Shown: positions 1-13,166 of the stretch, piece after piece
How positions within the stretch are numbered: the first letter of the stretch is position 1
Layout of the letters: every line of letters starts with the position of its first letter
NCBI RefSeq assembly: GCF_000340215.1
Contig: NW_006921546.1
Location: forward strand, 318,788-382,787
Direction of reading: 5' to 3'
Origin: Pseudocercospora fijiensis CIRAD86
Taxonomy: Eukaryota > Ascomycota > Dothideomycetes > Mycosphaerellales > Mycosphaerellaceae
DNA: 64,000 nt
Program-made: the position numbers and the translations under genes
Notes under the pieces: generated by a model
The model's database searches: none
What the model was told of the DNA's origin: nothing
The model's input: only the letters and a program-made list of their open reading frames with translations

Positions 1-288
1 ATCGAACGTAGGTAGTTATTATAGTTAGGTAGGTAGGTCGGTGCCGCTAGTACGGGACCTCGCAGTCGCGTTAAGCGGCGGCGGTAGGGTTTTTTGCTTT
101 TTTAAAGTGCCCGTTCGTCTAGTACTCGGGTACTGTTTAAACGAATCTAGATCTAACTAAAGCGAAGCTACTAATTATTACGCGAGGGACGATTAGTAGG
201 TTAGTAAAGGTATAGTATTAGTAAGGTATCTACGGTCCTATAGAAGTATATACAAGCCCGGCGTTCCGTACCTACTATAACAACTATA
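1..288. other. RIP-mutated DNA without recognisable gene
   Basis: No coding frame or known repeat is recognised here. The stretch has a short AGGT-type microsatellite near position 30 and shares the string GGACCTCGCAGTCG (from about 54) with a site near 14,980, next to the assembly gap, which hints at a dispersed repeat. The missing upstream part of the LTR that starts near 289 may be here in a form too diverged to align by eye. Confidence 0.5.
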
Positions 289-421
289 GTATAGGCACTA
301 TAGAAGTGTAATATAAATAGTATACTATACGAGGTTAATAATCTATCTATACTATAGAAGGAGGCCTCCTTTATAGGTTTAATACCTAGCCTATAGGTAT
401 AAGGCCGGTTACTAGCTAATA
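289..421 (-). repeat. Truncated LTR of the 12-kb LTR family (element 3, 3' LTR)
   Basis: This matches the inner half of the 280-bp LTRs seen at 23,962, 27,929, 39,816 and 55,280, in the same orientation as the copy at 23,962. It ends at the LTR boundary GCTAATA and is followed at 422-436 by the reverse complement of the polypurine tract (TCCCTCCCTTTCTTC). It is therefore the 3' LTR of a reverse-oriented element. The outer roughly 140 bp does not align, so the copy is truncated or strongly diverged. Confidence 0.75.
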
Positions 422-541
422 TCCCTCCCTTTCTTCGTATCTAACCAGATACGTTTTTTATTACGCGCTTAAAACAAACAAACAGTTATATATTATCCGT
501 TACCTTAGCGCTCTTAGCTAAGGCTATTTTTAGAAACTCCG

Positions 542-566
542 TAATAATACCCCTAGGATAGTATTA
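542..566. repeat. GC palindrome copy 1
   Basis: RIP-altered copy of the recurring palindrome (core here CCCCTAGGATA in place of CCCCGGGGGTA). It lies about 60 bp beyond the ORF X stop, exactly as in elements 1 and 2. Confidence 0.7.
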
Positions 567-626
567 TTCGTAGATACTATTAACGTAGAAAAACAATTAT
601 ATAAGTAACTAATCTATTATACCTAC

Positions 627-1560
627 TTACTATTGCTTTAATATACTATAATCCTTACTAGTAATAACCTTATCCGCTAGTCGGTTCTCGAGATGTCCTA
701 TATAGGTATTAAAGCTATTAGTACCGAAGTACTACTCCTCGTAGTAAGCTTAATTAAACGAGGAGGTTAGTAGCCTTCTCCTATATAGCTTTCTCCTAAT
801 CGCCTAGATATTCCTTAAGTTCCTCCTTACTAAACTAGAGGATTTGTTTAACTTTTTTCTAAATAACGTAACCTAACTAAGGAATTCTACTAACTAAGGC
901 GTCGGAGATATAACTAAGATCTTTAACTAAAATAGCTATAGGGAAAGCAAATAGTATAAAGGAGTTTAAGCCTAGGAAAGCCGTTAGATTACGATACGCC
1001 TTAGTAACCTAAGAGACTATTAAGTTTTCGTAGCCCTCGATCTAGGTACTATTAATAATACGAGAGTAGCTTAGATCGATTTATATATAGTTTCTTATAG
1101 CCTTCTAATTACTATATAGGAGGTATAGTATCTAAATAGAGACTTCGTACTCCTTTATAGGGTTAAGGATCTACTCCGCCTCCTACTAGCTATTAGGTTA
1201 ACTATCGAATATATACTAGAGATCGTCGACGGTAAGGTACTTATTAGTAAGCTTACCGATCTTGTTTAGTAGAACTAGGCTACGGCCCTTAAGCTTCTTA
1301 ACCTAGTTCGTAAAGATCTCTAGATTATATATACCTTCGATAATAGTAGAGTAGCTAGTCTTATCTTCTAGAATAAGGCTAACTATAATACGTAGGCGGC
1401 TAGTACTATCGCTAGCTACTAGCTTTACTACGTCTTATTCGATACGAGTAATCTCCTTAGTAGGGCAATTCTCGTAACCCTCTTCGCCGACCTTAAACTA
1501 CTTAGTAGGCTTAGGAAGAGAGATAAGCTTATCTAAGCAAAGCCGGATGTTTTTAGGCCG
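627..1560 (-). pseudogene. ORF X, C-terminal fragment (element 3)
   Basis: This reverse-strand segment aligns with the C-terminal third of ORF X in element 2 (24,428-27,178) and element 1 (36,864-39,617). It begins at the same double stop near 627 and loses similarity near 1,560. The function of ORF X is not recognised. This is the most RIP-degraded of the three copies, and the rest of its host element is missing. Past about 1,600 the sequence resembles the chromovirus 3' region instead, so the element is either truncated by an insertion or chimeric. Confidence 0.65.
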
Positions 1561-1739
1561 AAGTTAGAGTATTTAAGGAGCTTACGACGAGGATATAGAA
1601 ACGGAGGTCTAAAAATAGTAGGCGAGCGGTAGATAACAATTAGTCTTAGTAGTAGACTCTATTATAGGCAGGTAGCCCTCTATATAGTAGAAGGCGTATT
1701 ACGAGAGTCGTCTACGGAAGGGGTTAAATCTAAAGATAC

Positions 1740-2900
1740 GCTTATATAAAATTTAGCTATAGCCCCTTATTAGTCGAAAAAGAAAACGAAATTACGTACT
1801 CGTAGTCTTAGGCCTTCGACTCTTACGTTACTTCCTTATAAACGCGACAATAATAATAACGTATAGGAATATAACTATACTATACGCTAAAGCGATACGC
1901 TAAATCTACGATCGTACGACGAGACGATAGTAGTACGTACTATACGTACTATACGTACCGTACGTACCGCACGCGCCCTACGCGCCGTATAAGATATACA
2001 AAACAGAAAGAGATTAGTAGGTTAAAAGAATATAAAGGGTAGTACTAGAGCAAAACTATAGAACGGTAGGCCGGAGTATTAAGCGGATTATATCTCGTTA
2101 TACCCTAGCCCTTTAAGACATATTATAAGTTAACTAAGTAAATATAACTACTACGCTTACTTCCTTCTACCGGAGTATATCTATAGAAACTAGACGAACT
2201 AAGTTTTTTAGTAAACATTTATAGCTACTTAACCTAGTTATTAGTTATTTACCGGCAGACGAGACTATCGGGTTAAATAGGGTACCGACGCCCCTCTACT
2301 TATTTAAACATTTATAGATGCTTAACCTATAAGTATAGAAGGCTACTTAGAGAACCCGGCCTACGCGGCTTACGGCTAGTTTAAATTAGGTACTATAGCT
2401 CCTATTATATACGACTATACAACCCTAGCTTAATTTAGAAAACTAAGTAGTCTACGTTACAATTATTAAAGGCTTGCTCTAATTACTAAGTAAACAATAT
2501 AGAAGAACTTAGATATTATATTACTTAGAGCGGGAGTAGAGCGATAAATACTTCGTACGCCCGACTATTATAGTAGAAGGACGCGCTCGTATTGTAATTA
2601 GACGTACGGCTGCAATTCTTATATACTAATATCCCTTTACTATCGCTAGCGTTATAGTAGCGTAGTTAGAAGCGTAAAAGGCAGGTAGCGAGGTAAGGTT
2701 TAGATAATAAGAATAAAGTTTCAAAGTCGAGCGTTTAATCTACGTACTAGAAGTATAATTAATTCTTTTAATAAATAAGCAGTCCCTAGCCTAACTCTAG
2801 TTAAACTAAAGCCGACCGAGTTAAGTCGATTAAGTATATTTCCGGCAAACTACGCTAATAAAAGTAATTAATACGATAGCGACGGCGGCCTTAGGTATAT
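1740..2900 (+). mobile_element. Diverged chromovirus 3'-region remnant
   Basis: Short blocks occur in the same order and orientation as in the region between pol and the 3' LTR of chromovirus copies A and B: a TCGAAAAAG block near 1,775, CTATAGAAACTAGACG near 2,185 and ACGCGCTCGTATTGTAATTAG near 2,585. Identity is patchy and no LTR terminus is recognised, so this is an old or subfamily remnant. No coding sequence can be read. Confidence 0.5.
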
Positions 2901-3011
2901 TAGAAGCAAGTATAAAGTAAAGCCTCTAACCTCTTACGTACTAAAGACTACCTTAACGATATTAAGCTTTGTACTAAATAGCTAGACTAGGACTACTCTA
3001 CTTAATACTTA

Positions 3012-3340
3012 TAAAGGTAGGAGTACTCTACGCGGTAGGTATAGGGGGTTTAGAAGGAGCCTACGACGACTATTCCCCTCTATCCTAAGCGCTAACGTAA
3101 GTAAAGGTAGGAGTACTCCGCGCGGTAGGTACGGGGGATTTAGGAGGAGCCTACGACGACTATTCCCCTCTATACTAAGCGCTAACGTTAGTAAAGGTAG
3201 GAGTACTCTACGTAGTAAGGGACGGGGTTTATCCTCTCCCTCTAGGTAATAACGTTAGTAAAAGAGATACTCCGCGCGGTAAGAGATAGAGGGTTTAGGA
3301 GGAACGACTATCCCCCCTCTCTCTAAGCGCTAGCGCTTAT
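3012..3340. repeat. Tandem repeat, about 90-bp unit, roughly 4 copies
   Basis: The unit starts TAAAGGTAGGAGTACTC and recurs at about 3,012, 3,102, 3,192 and, more diverged and shorter, 3,258. A partial unit follows near 3,340. Copies share GGTAGG, TACGACGACTATTCCCCTCT and CTAAGCGCTAACG blocks. No coding potential is seen. Confidence 0.8.
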
Positions 3341-3424
3341 AAAGGCTAGTTTGTAAAGGTAGGTAGTAAGGAACGCTTATAAATAAAAATATTTGTAGTC
3401 TATATATATTTGTTATAAAAACAT

Positions 3425-3525
3425 TTTTCCCGATCGCGACGATCCTATTAATAGGATCGCTTAGGATCCTTAGGATCCTTAGGATCGTACGTTAAAGATC
3501 TTGTCTAATAGGATCGTCGCGATCT
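3425..3525. repeat. GATC-rich fold-back repeat related to the 56.7-kb element
   Basis: The segment opens with GATCGCGACGATCCTATT and closes with its reverse complement, enclosing repeats of CTTAGGATC. The same block occurs in reverse complement at about 56,690-56,830, at one end of the TA-flanked element 55,870-56,848. It is therefore probably a deleted or minimal copy of that inverted-repeat family. Confidence 0.65.
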
Positions 3526-3892
3526 AGAAATTCTAGCAAATCTAATTGTAGTTAAAATTTTATTCTTTGCCGTCCGACTCGTATATCGAGTCGGGCTCGA
3601 GTCGTCGTAGGTACTAGTACTACTATTTAAATTATATTTTCTATTAGATCTATATATTATATAGTTGTTACTTCTACTAATATCTAACGTTTATACGTAT
3701 ACTCGTATAACTACCGGTATTTATATACGTCTACTACGTATACTAAGTTAGTACCGACTTAGCGACTAACTCGTATACTATTAATAGATTTCGCTATATT
3801 ACATAGTATATCTATTTATTACGGTTAATAAGAATATATTCTATTCGTCCTCTACGGCTATATTAAAGCGATATACCTCTACCTTCTTTTGT
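3526..3892. other. AT-rich DNA without recognisable gene
   Basis: Low-complexity TA-rich sequence. The only structure noted is a short palindrome near 3,573-3,603 (CCGACTCGTATATCGAGTCGG). Related GACTCG/CGAGTC strings recur in the tandem repeats at 13,167-13,369, on the other side of the 3.9-13.1 kb coding block, so these could be flanks of one repeated unit. That is a guess. Confidence 0.4.
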
Positions 3893-6800
3893 TTGTTTCC
3901 TTTCGACTTCTTCTTCTCTTTTACTATATATCTCCTAATTCTTCGATCCTACGTCTCCTCGTTAAATGCTATCTCCTCGACTTTGCCGCCGTCCGCCTCT
4001 ATATCCGCCTACTATATCTACTCCCCCTCTTCTAGCCCTAATACTTCCCTAACGCGATTAATTACCGCCGCGAATAAAGTCTTATCTATTACGTAAGACT
4101 AGTTAGAATACCTACTATTCGTATAGTAATTAGCGCGTAATCCTTTCCCTATTATTATTACTACGGTATATCTATACCTTTTATATTAATTGTCTTTAGT
4201 TCTATTATATTCTATTGTCTTAATAGCACTTATACCGTTGCCGCCCCGTACCGAAGTAAACGGATTAGTAGCCTCCGTCGGCTCCTAATCTATCGCTTAG
4301 AAACTGCTCTATAGTATAGGCAGTCTAATATCGTTTTTCTTAGATAGGGCCTCCGCCTCTACTAACTTATCTATCGTATTATCGTCGGCTTTAAGTTATT
4401 TACTTAATTATTGCCCGGTAGAGGCTTTAGGACCTATAGATTATATTAGTAGGTAAGAGAAACACGGCGCTCGTAGACTACTCTTACTATAGCGCTTAAT
4501 TAATCTGCCTTTATTATCGGAATCTAAAACGACGTCGATTGCTATAAGTATATCGATGTCGTTACGTACGCTCTCGAAGTTATTTATTACTAATTTAGGG
4601 ATATCCTATACTCTACCTATATACCGTACGTATATCTTCTACGCTTTCGATAACCGAAGGTTACGAGCAGCTTAATCCGTCGCATTCTACGTAGTTATAC
4701 GATCTAGGAACGGCTAGTGCATTAACTTGTAATCTAAGGCTAGCTAGATCGCTTTACCTCTAACTTAAGTTAAATACGACTCTATCGACTATCCGGTTAG
4801 TATTCTACTAAGTACCGTAGCGGTAGACAATATTATAAAAGGGGTAACTTTATAGTAGTACTATTTAATATATATCTTCTAGCCTCGCCGATCCTACCGG
4901 AGTAGCATACCCGCTAGACATTTATATATAAGCTTACTAAGGTAGCGCGTAGTATATATCGACCGTTAGCTATTATCTAGTAACTATACTATTTTAGATA
5001 GGGTCTTACTAGTTTCTCGTTATAGCACTCGAAGATTTAGTTATCGAGTATCCTTTTAGCGTATACTATCCTTTTTTAAGTATCGGTTATTACGATAGGT
5101 ACTTCGTTTATTAAGGTCGATCGGATATAGGTATTAATATAGCCTCGCTCCTTTCGTATAGCTTCTCGCAACTATTCTAATACTAGTCTCGATACTATTA
5201 TATTAGGATCTCTACTAACTACTTAGATTACGTCTCTTAACGGTATATAGCTACCCGGCTATAGTACTATTATACGTAAAGCTAGTAATCGATCGTAGTT
5301 TTTACTAATACCCCCTTAATTGTTTCGTCTACTTATACTAGGGTTTAAGTAGTAGAAAATATTATCTTATATCCTCTAGCCCTAGTTAACGTAATAGCGA
5401 ATAGTTTACGACGCGTCTCGTTATATAAGATTTACTCCCTTACTTCGAGTAAGCCCTTGTTTCGATTTCTTTACTAGTAGTTATTAAGCCTTTGTTTCGC
5501 TTCTTACGTCGTTTTAATAGCTTTATATCGTCGCTCCGATCTGCCTTATCGTCGCTATACTTCCGTTTTAGCCTTACCGGATCTTTACTATTCCTACCCT
5601 TATACTAGTTACGTTAGTTCTCTATCGCCGTACTCTAGTATACGTTACCTTTATAAATTTCGATCTAATACTAGTCGCTACGTATAAATAAGTCTTCTCT
5701 CTATTTTCTTTTTCGTTTCTAGTATCGTTATTCGACTCGATTGAGTCGGATAACAATTAAGTTCTATATTTATCTTCTTCGTAGTTGCGACCTATTCTAT
5801 ATATACTATAACGAGTAGTAGTATTATTACGAATCTAACGTAGTATATATTAGACTATATACGTCTTCGTACTTGTTTACCCTATAAAAAGGGGAGTATT
5901 AAATTATAGTTTTATCCTCTACTCCTATATAGACTGCCTAAGTCGCCGTCTATACTCGCTTATTAGTCCTATCGGATATGCCCTACTAACGCTAAAGTAT
6001 AATCGTAGCCTATAGACTATCAGCTATTTTCGTACCTTATCGACGCTAGCCCGATTCGGTCGCGAGTCGGATTCGGAAACTATTAATTTAGCGCTATTAG
6101 TAGTCTAGCGGTAATTATTATAGTCTAGGCCGCCGGTATATAGCAACACTATCGATATTATACTAGAGCAATTAGCGTATTTGGACTATTTATTCCTCGC
6201 TCGGTCGCTACTATAGTATATATAGATATATATTCTTTATTAGTAAATTAATCGGCGTTAGCTAATCCGCTAGGTCGAATATATACCTTCGAAGCCGCCT
6301 CGTAGTATTACGGGTTAGTTAGAACCATCTCTATCGGCGTATTTAGCGAATTCGAGGTTAATAATACCGTAGAGGCCCTATACTCGATAGATACAATTCG
6401 AAATAGATTAGCTAGAGGTATATAATCTACCCTAGCCTAACGACTGCTAGTCGTAGCCGATTTAGCCTTTCCTTAATTATCGCGCTACCCCGAGTCTACT
6501 ATCGCTATAGCGCGATTAGGGTGCTTAAATATAGGCCGAGATTAAATAGATAAAGGAAGAGATCGCGGCGCTTAAGACTACTATACGTAATATACTTACT
6601 ATATATTAGTATATATCTAAGATTAAAGCGTAGTGCTTATCGTAGCCGGGGTATCTTACCTTCTATTTAATAAATAGATTAGTGCCTATTACTATTAGAG
6701 TAGGACTTCTATATCGGACTTAGTAAAATTAATTGTTTATCTTGCTTTTCTACGTTTATATTTACGCTCGTTCTACCTCCTTAATTTGCCTATAGATTGC

Positions 6801-8930
6801 AAATCGTAGCTATAGACCTCTGCCTAATATATCGGATAGACTAGCCCTCTACTATCGCTTATTATTAATTCGAACGTATCTATATTAGTCGCTTATCTAA
6901 TATAAGGCGTCGACTCTAGCTTCGAAACTGTAATCTACCCGTAGTATCTTAACTAATCGTTCGAGGTCTATATTATCGACTCCTACTAACGCGCGGCCTT
7001 TAACTATAGGCTAGCGTTAATCGAGTTTATATAGTAGATATATAGGTTTTACCTTCCCGTTCTACTCTTATACTATAACTATACTCTACTATATATTATT
7101 TAGTACGCGGTACGGCGGTACCGCTCTAGATCCTTCTAGTATCGCTAGTCTAGTATCCGTAGATATCGCAATTTCCGCGCAATCGCTAGTATCGCCGACT
7201 CTATATATTATTACGGGTACCGTTTTTCGTCTCGTCCGTCGGCGATAATTAGAATAAATCTTATATACTAGGTACCTAAACGTAGTCTATCTCTCTACTA
7301 TACGGATCTACTTTACTACCTTAGGGAACTCTTCTTCGTATTTCTCGTCTATTAATACTAGGTCGTATAGGTAACTTTACGTCCTTCGGCGTTCTAGTAA
7401 TAATAGTAATCGGAATGTACTACTAATCTAACTAGACTCCTAAATTAACCTCTCGACGCTAGCGTATAATACGTAGTATATCGACGGCGATAGGCTAAGG
7501 CCGCGGGTAATACCGCCTATTAAATATTAATCGCGAGGTAGTTAAGTACGTAGCATTCTCGAAGGCGGTAGTTGTATATATAGCGTAGTAGAAAGTCGAC
7601 GTTAGTTAGTAGTAGAAACTAGAACTACTCTAGTCGCGGGGGTTGCTAGTATCTAGATTAGGCCGACTCGTACCCTAATTCGGTATCGAATCGGGTACTA
7701 AGCCTACTTAACAACTTCTATATCCTCTATTACTAACTTCGGTAGCGGGTTCGGCAAATTACGTTATCTATTATCTCGCTTCTTAACCTTACGCCTAGTA
7801 TATTATTTTGCTACGGATTAATATATAGTCGTTTATTCGGCCTCCTACCTAGACTACTACTCTAGTATACAATCTATAAAATATTTCGATCGTTTTATAC
7901 CTTTATTTACTACTCGTTATAGCTAAATATATAGCTTTTCGCTGCCGATAGAGTTAGTAGTATCTATAGAAAACATACTATTTTAATCGTTAGCTCGAAC
8001 TATCTATATACCCTACTCTCGGGTTCTAAGACTAACCGCCTTACTAGCCTATATCCTCGTACTATAGCGGGTCTAGTCTACTCGCTATCGTATAATAATT
8101 GTTAGTTACTATTAGGATATAGATCGGTTAATTTAGCTATATTGCGTGTCTTATTAGTACTCGCGTCCCGCCTAGGCGATCGTAGTCGCAAATCTACTAT
8201 AGGTAGGCTTCTATTTATATTACTAACTTTCGATTACTTGTTACGTAGTACTATATTTACTACGACTTGTTAGTTCTATATCTAGAACCGTTTATCGTAT
8301 AGGGGTTTATACTATAACGATTATCTATAGCCTTATTACTTTAGTTACTAGTTACGTAACTAAACTACTATATACTTAAGCGCTAGATACCTTACTTCGT
8401 CGATTTATTAGCTAGTTAGGCCTAACTCGCTAACCGACCTAGTTACGAGGTAGGTATTTAAGGTCGTTACCTTTCCTAATTACTGCCTCTTTTAACATTT
8501 GCTATTAACTTGCACTAATATACCTATTCTATATATATACCCCTTTCCCCTCCCTATTATATATATAGTATATTATTTCCTTCGCTAATGCCCTTTTCTA
8601 ACTTATATATAGGCCGTACTATATAACTTAGCCGTCGTACTCGACTAGCCTTAAGCTTATATATATAGACACTTATTATATAACGTAACTCTAACGGCTC
8701 GCGTTAGGGTCGGTAGGTATAAGTAGCTCTTTACTCCTATTCTTACCTCCGCCGACTCTAACGTATAGCGAATTTCGCTATACTCTATTAGTTTCTTAAC
8801 TACTCTCGGATAGTATACGTCGTTATTAATCTATAGTCTCTAACCTCTACTATATAAGTATTACTAATTAGTATAACCTATTATATACTAATACTATATA
8901 CTAGTTATAAACTCGTCGCCTACTACCTTC
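3893..8930 (+). pseudogene. Long RIP-killed coding block of unknown function
   Basis: Forward frames read as protein-like over much of this 5-kb stretch when TAG/TAA are treated as mutated Gln/Trp codons; the longest stop-free run is 67 codons at 3,893. The frame changes several times, so indels or introns are present. The clearest protein-like piece, around 6,500-6,620, is a Lys/Glu-rich stretch of coiled-coil type (pattern EI.QIKEEIAALK). I recognise no catalytic motif and cannot assign a family. It lies directly upstream of, and in the same orientation as, the SNF2-type pseudogene at 8,937. It may be a partner ORF of the same repeated unit or an N-terminal part of one large gene. Start and end are approximate. 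Confidence 0.45.
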
Positions 8931-8936
8931 GCTAAG

Positions 8937-11900
8937 ATACTAGTTTCTACGAATATCGTAGATTAGCTAAAGGATAACGATCTACTAATAAAAGCCTTAA
9001 ACGATAGCGAAGACGTCCCTAAATATATTATATAAAACCTATATAGTATCGACAAGCCACTTCTTAAGGTAGTAATAAAAAGGCTCCTTCCGTTTCTAGA
9101 GAAACATTTTTTATTTAACTAGTCGAACGGGAAGTAGCTTCGCTAGCCCGCTAAGGGGCATTATAAGGAGGAGAAAGATATAGTATACGCTATTGCTAGT
9201 AACCTTAACTATCCTACTAAACGTAGACGTAGGCTATTAATGCCTAAATAGTACTTTAAAGATCCTAAATAGGCTCCGAAGTAGTTCGTTAGAGGAATGC
9301 TTCCGTAGGATAATATAAATAGTCCGAATAATTACTAATCTAGAGATATCCGACGCGCTACGCCCTATTAAGCTAGACTAGGCTAAGATTACGTTATAGC
9401 TTAGTATTATCGACTAGCGGTTACTTTTAACGGTAGAATTAGAGGTATTTAGCTTAAATTAGTCTATCCTAGAATCGAAGACTTCTAATAATATTAGTAT
9501 AAAGGATTTGTTATAGCTCTAGCTCGTATAAGAGTTATTACTATCGCCTAAATAGTAGAAGTACGAATTCTTCGTAGTAATCGATCTAGCTCGCGGCCCT
9601 AAACGTCTTTCTAAATACAAAACTAATCCGATATTCTACTCCCTAGCTATAGAGATATATAATAGCTTAGATACTAGGATTTCTACTAGACTCGATTTCC
9701 TCGTCGGTAAAAATATAACAGACTATACTAGGATACCTTCTATATATCGTCGACCGCCCCTACTAAAGGCTTCTAGAACTATCGACCTAACTAAGTATAG
9801 TACTTCTATAGCCGATAATTCTACCGAAATTAATATTAGTTAGAGTCCGTAGTCGCCTACGAAATTAGCTATTAAGTAAGCTTAGGACGACCGACTCGCT
9901 CGTAAGGATCGCGACGCTCGCGAGCGCTATAAATAGATTATCGTAGATAGATTCTAGAAGATAATAGAATAGTAAGCGGCAGACCGGTAGGTAGCCGCGC
10001 GAAAAGCTATAGCCGACGTTAGTACAGATATAATAGCGATTTAGTAGGCTATCGATAAGGCAGTTAATAAGATACTCCGCGATAACGGTTATAATAGGGA
10101 TACTGCTTTACTTCTAGTCGCCTTTAACGATTCGGTTCGAACGGCTGTCCGTTCCGTATAGCCCGATATAATAGAGCAAATAGTAAAGGCCTATATTACT
10201 TCTACTCTACCTAAGATATTACTACCTTTAAATAGACTAGCACTATCTCTAGTACAATCTCCGGTATAGACGAATGCTAGTAATAATACTAAGGACGATA
10301 GAAAGATTATATCGAGTAAAGCTAATAGTACTAGTAGTAAGGAGGCTAGAGATATAATCGACTTAAAGCGAGATCGAATTCGCTAGAAATAGACCGAGTT
10401 GTTACCGAGTTAGATCGTATCGCTACTAGATCCGAATAAGCCCGAACTCGCCGTATAACTACTAGGTACGTAAGTAGAAGTCTAAGCTAACCCTCTACCT
10501 AGTACCGATCTAGACGTTAGTAGATTTTGTCGATTAGATCTCGTCGGTAGTACCTAGCTAGTCGATAGATTTAGATATCGAAACCGACGTCGAGAAGCAG
10601 TTATCTAGTAACGTATACTCCTACCTCGACGCTAAGAACTTTAAGTTAATATACGATTTTAGACTACTCGATCCCTATTAGACTTCGCCGCGTATAGGCG
10701 TTATTCTACCCAATTAGAGATCGACTCGTCCGTTAAAGTCTTACTAGTTCTATATAATTACTTAGACGCTTCTAGCTTCCGTTACTAGCGCGGACTTCTA
10801 TATCGGCGGTATAGATATAGGTATAGGTAAGACGGTATATACGTTAGGGTACGTCGCTATAACCTCGATATAGTAGAGGGTATAGAGTAATAACGGGCTA
10901 TTAACTACTAACGCCTATCCTTTTTAGCTATCTAATTCGTCGGTTAACCTAGGACTACGGCTAAATAAGAAAATTACGTTCGATCTATAGATATTAGCTA
11001 GCGGTATAAAGCCGGTTATCCGCCCTAGTGTTTACGTTATCTATATTCCGAAGTAGCTAGCTAAAAACTAGATACATAAGATCGATAACTTTATACTACC
11101 TAGAGCTATATTCGTATATCTTGTAAAAGACTCTAGTAAGCTAACGAAAAATAAGAGACGTAATAGAGCTAGTACGTAGAGCTACGACTAGGTCGTATAT
11201 ATCGATAACGTTCTTTATCTCGATTATATAGCGCTCCCGACTCGGCTAGAACTAGAATACGTTTTCGGTATAAAGGTTATAAATTAGTAGTAGTTAGATC
11301 GAGCCGTCCCGGTACGCTTATTACTTAAATACGAAGATATAGACGTAACCCCTTGTCTATAGTACTATAAATAGATCGTCCTTACTACCTTAACTATAGT
11401 ATCTAATATACTAGATTTTATAACGTACGATCGAGCTAAGAAATAGAAGTCCGAGAAGTAGTCGGATAAACCCAAGTCGGAACCGCCGCTACTTCGTATA
11501 CTCGCTACGACTATTATCGTCGATAAGTTTTATATTACTAAGATATATAGCGCTAAAGAGTAGACTGCCGTCGCTAGTCTTATAGGCTATCCTTTCGTTC
11601 TCGGCCTAAGTAGTACCCTATTTAGTAAACTATCTAATTTAGCTATTATTATAACTACCTCGGTATAGAGATACGTTAAGGCCTATAATAAAAAGGGTTA
11701 CCTCTACCCTATTTAGTCGCCTACTATAGTATAGTTTACTTTCGTCGATAAATCGCTATCGACTAAAGAGACGCGCGATATAGAACGTAACTTCCAGTTT
11801 AGCGACGATAGTAATATCTCTAACTCGACTAGGTATATAAGTAATTAGGTTTCTAAGTACTTATAATCTAAATACTCTAACGCGACCGTAGCTCGAATAG

Positions 11901-13141
11901 AACTAAGTATTACGGATAAAGATACTTAGGCACTTAATAAGTTTCGCCCCTAGTTACTATCGAAAATAGTTCGCCTTAAGAAGACGCTAATATAGCAACC
12001 TATACCTAATACTCCGCGCGTACTAGCTATCGATTGTCTGCTATATTCGTATTTTAATATTAGCTTGCAATTAAAACCTATAGAAGATATAGTATTAAGC
12101 GAGTAGGTCGACGAATAGAAGGTAGCGGAAGATATTAAATTTATATACGTATCTAAGATAATGCGGGTTTTTACTATATTTCTATTACTACTTCTCGTAC
12201 TATAGGGGGGCGATAAGGAATTAATTAAGGAACTTAGTACTTTTATACTATAGGATATTAAAAACACGCTTCCTAGAATACGCGAGTATAGTTCGTCGGA
12301 TACCTACCTCTAGGACTATATACTAATACTATATAACGAGCTAGTTATAGTATCGCTACGGTATATAATCCGAATAAAGCGTAGCAAGTAGCGCTAGCAC
12401 AGGCATAGAAGTAAGATTATACTAGCTAGCTTTAAGCCGTAGAATGTCTTCTTAGTAGACTTAGTAAGTATCTATCTACCCCTATCTACTAAGTATATAA
12501 GACTAACATTTATATAGTATCTTTAGTAGCTAGCTATATAGAAAGAAGGCACCTAGTATTACGATAATATCCTAAGTACTAGTAATATAGCGTATAGAAT
12601 CCTTATCGATACTTAGAGTAGCTAGACCGATACTACTAGGGCCGACCTTATTAAAGAGTTCGTATCTACGAGGAATAAGATAAATTAATATAGCGACGAG
12701 AAGTAGCTTATAGTAGCATATATAAGCTAGATTATAACTAGTATAAACCTTCCCCCTATAGATACCGTTATTATTATCGATAATTACTAGACTCCGGAGG
12801 CTAACATTTAAATAGGTAGAAGAGTATCTCGTACGGCCGGCGTTTAGAGGGTAGATTTTATAGAGTCGTACCGATTTGTAATAGTATCGGCTATAATTAT
12901 ATAGGTAGTATAGGTTATAAGCAGATAGGTACGAGCTTAGGACATATAATAATCGCTAGGCTTCGAGAAGGAAAAAAAAGGAAAAAGGGTAAAGTATAAT
13001 AGGATATAGCTATAGCGTACGTTAGCGATAGTATTATAAGCGGAGGAAGTAGTATATAAAGTCGACGTCGATATAGTAGATACGCTATAAAATGTTAATA
13101 TAAGTAAAGCAAGCCCTAACTTTTTGTTTGTCCGCGCCTAA
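8937..13141 (+). pseudogene. SNF2-family helicase/ATPase, RIP-mutated, about 1,400 codons
   Basis: SNF2 proteins are ATP-driven DNA translocases that remodel chromatin or nucleoprotein. With TAG/TAA read through, the forward frame is protein-like to a stop at 13,139. In the second half the helicase motifs appear in order. Motif I is D-I-G-I-G-K-T (10,814-10,834), where the family has DMGLGKT. It is followed by LGYVAI, and about 80 codons later by a PKQLAKN segment like the SNF2 motif Ia region. Motif II is DKFY (11,522-11,533), apparently a mutated DEFH box. A motif III-like LSSTLF lies near 11,610, and the C-terminal lobe ends with IGR-VSRT near 12,810 (motif VI, QxxGRxxRxGQ). The start at 8,937 is an ATA that is probably a mutated ATG. 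The roughly 600 N-terminal residues are unassigned. It is not functional as read. RIP implies the gene was repeated in this genome. The exact SNF2 subfamily is unclear. Confidence 0.75.
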
Positions 13142-13166
13142 TATTAATAACTACTACTATAGGTAT

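Noticed and set aside
3012..3340. Possible CRISPR-like array
   Set aside because: The 90-bp units are contiguous, imperfect tandem repeats without unique spacers, in a eukaryotic context.
11950..12267. 105-codon reverse-strand ORF
   Set aside because: Antisense to the SNF2-type pseudogene. RIP creates stops mainly in the sense frame here, so the complement stays open by chance.
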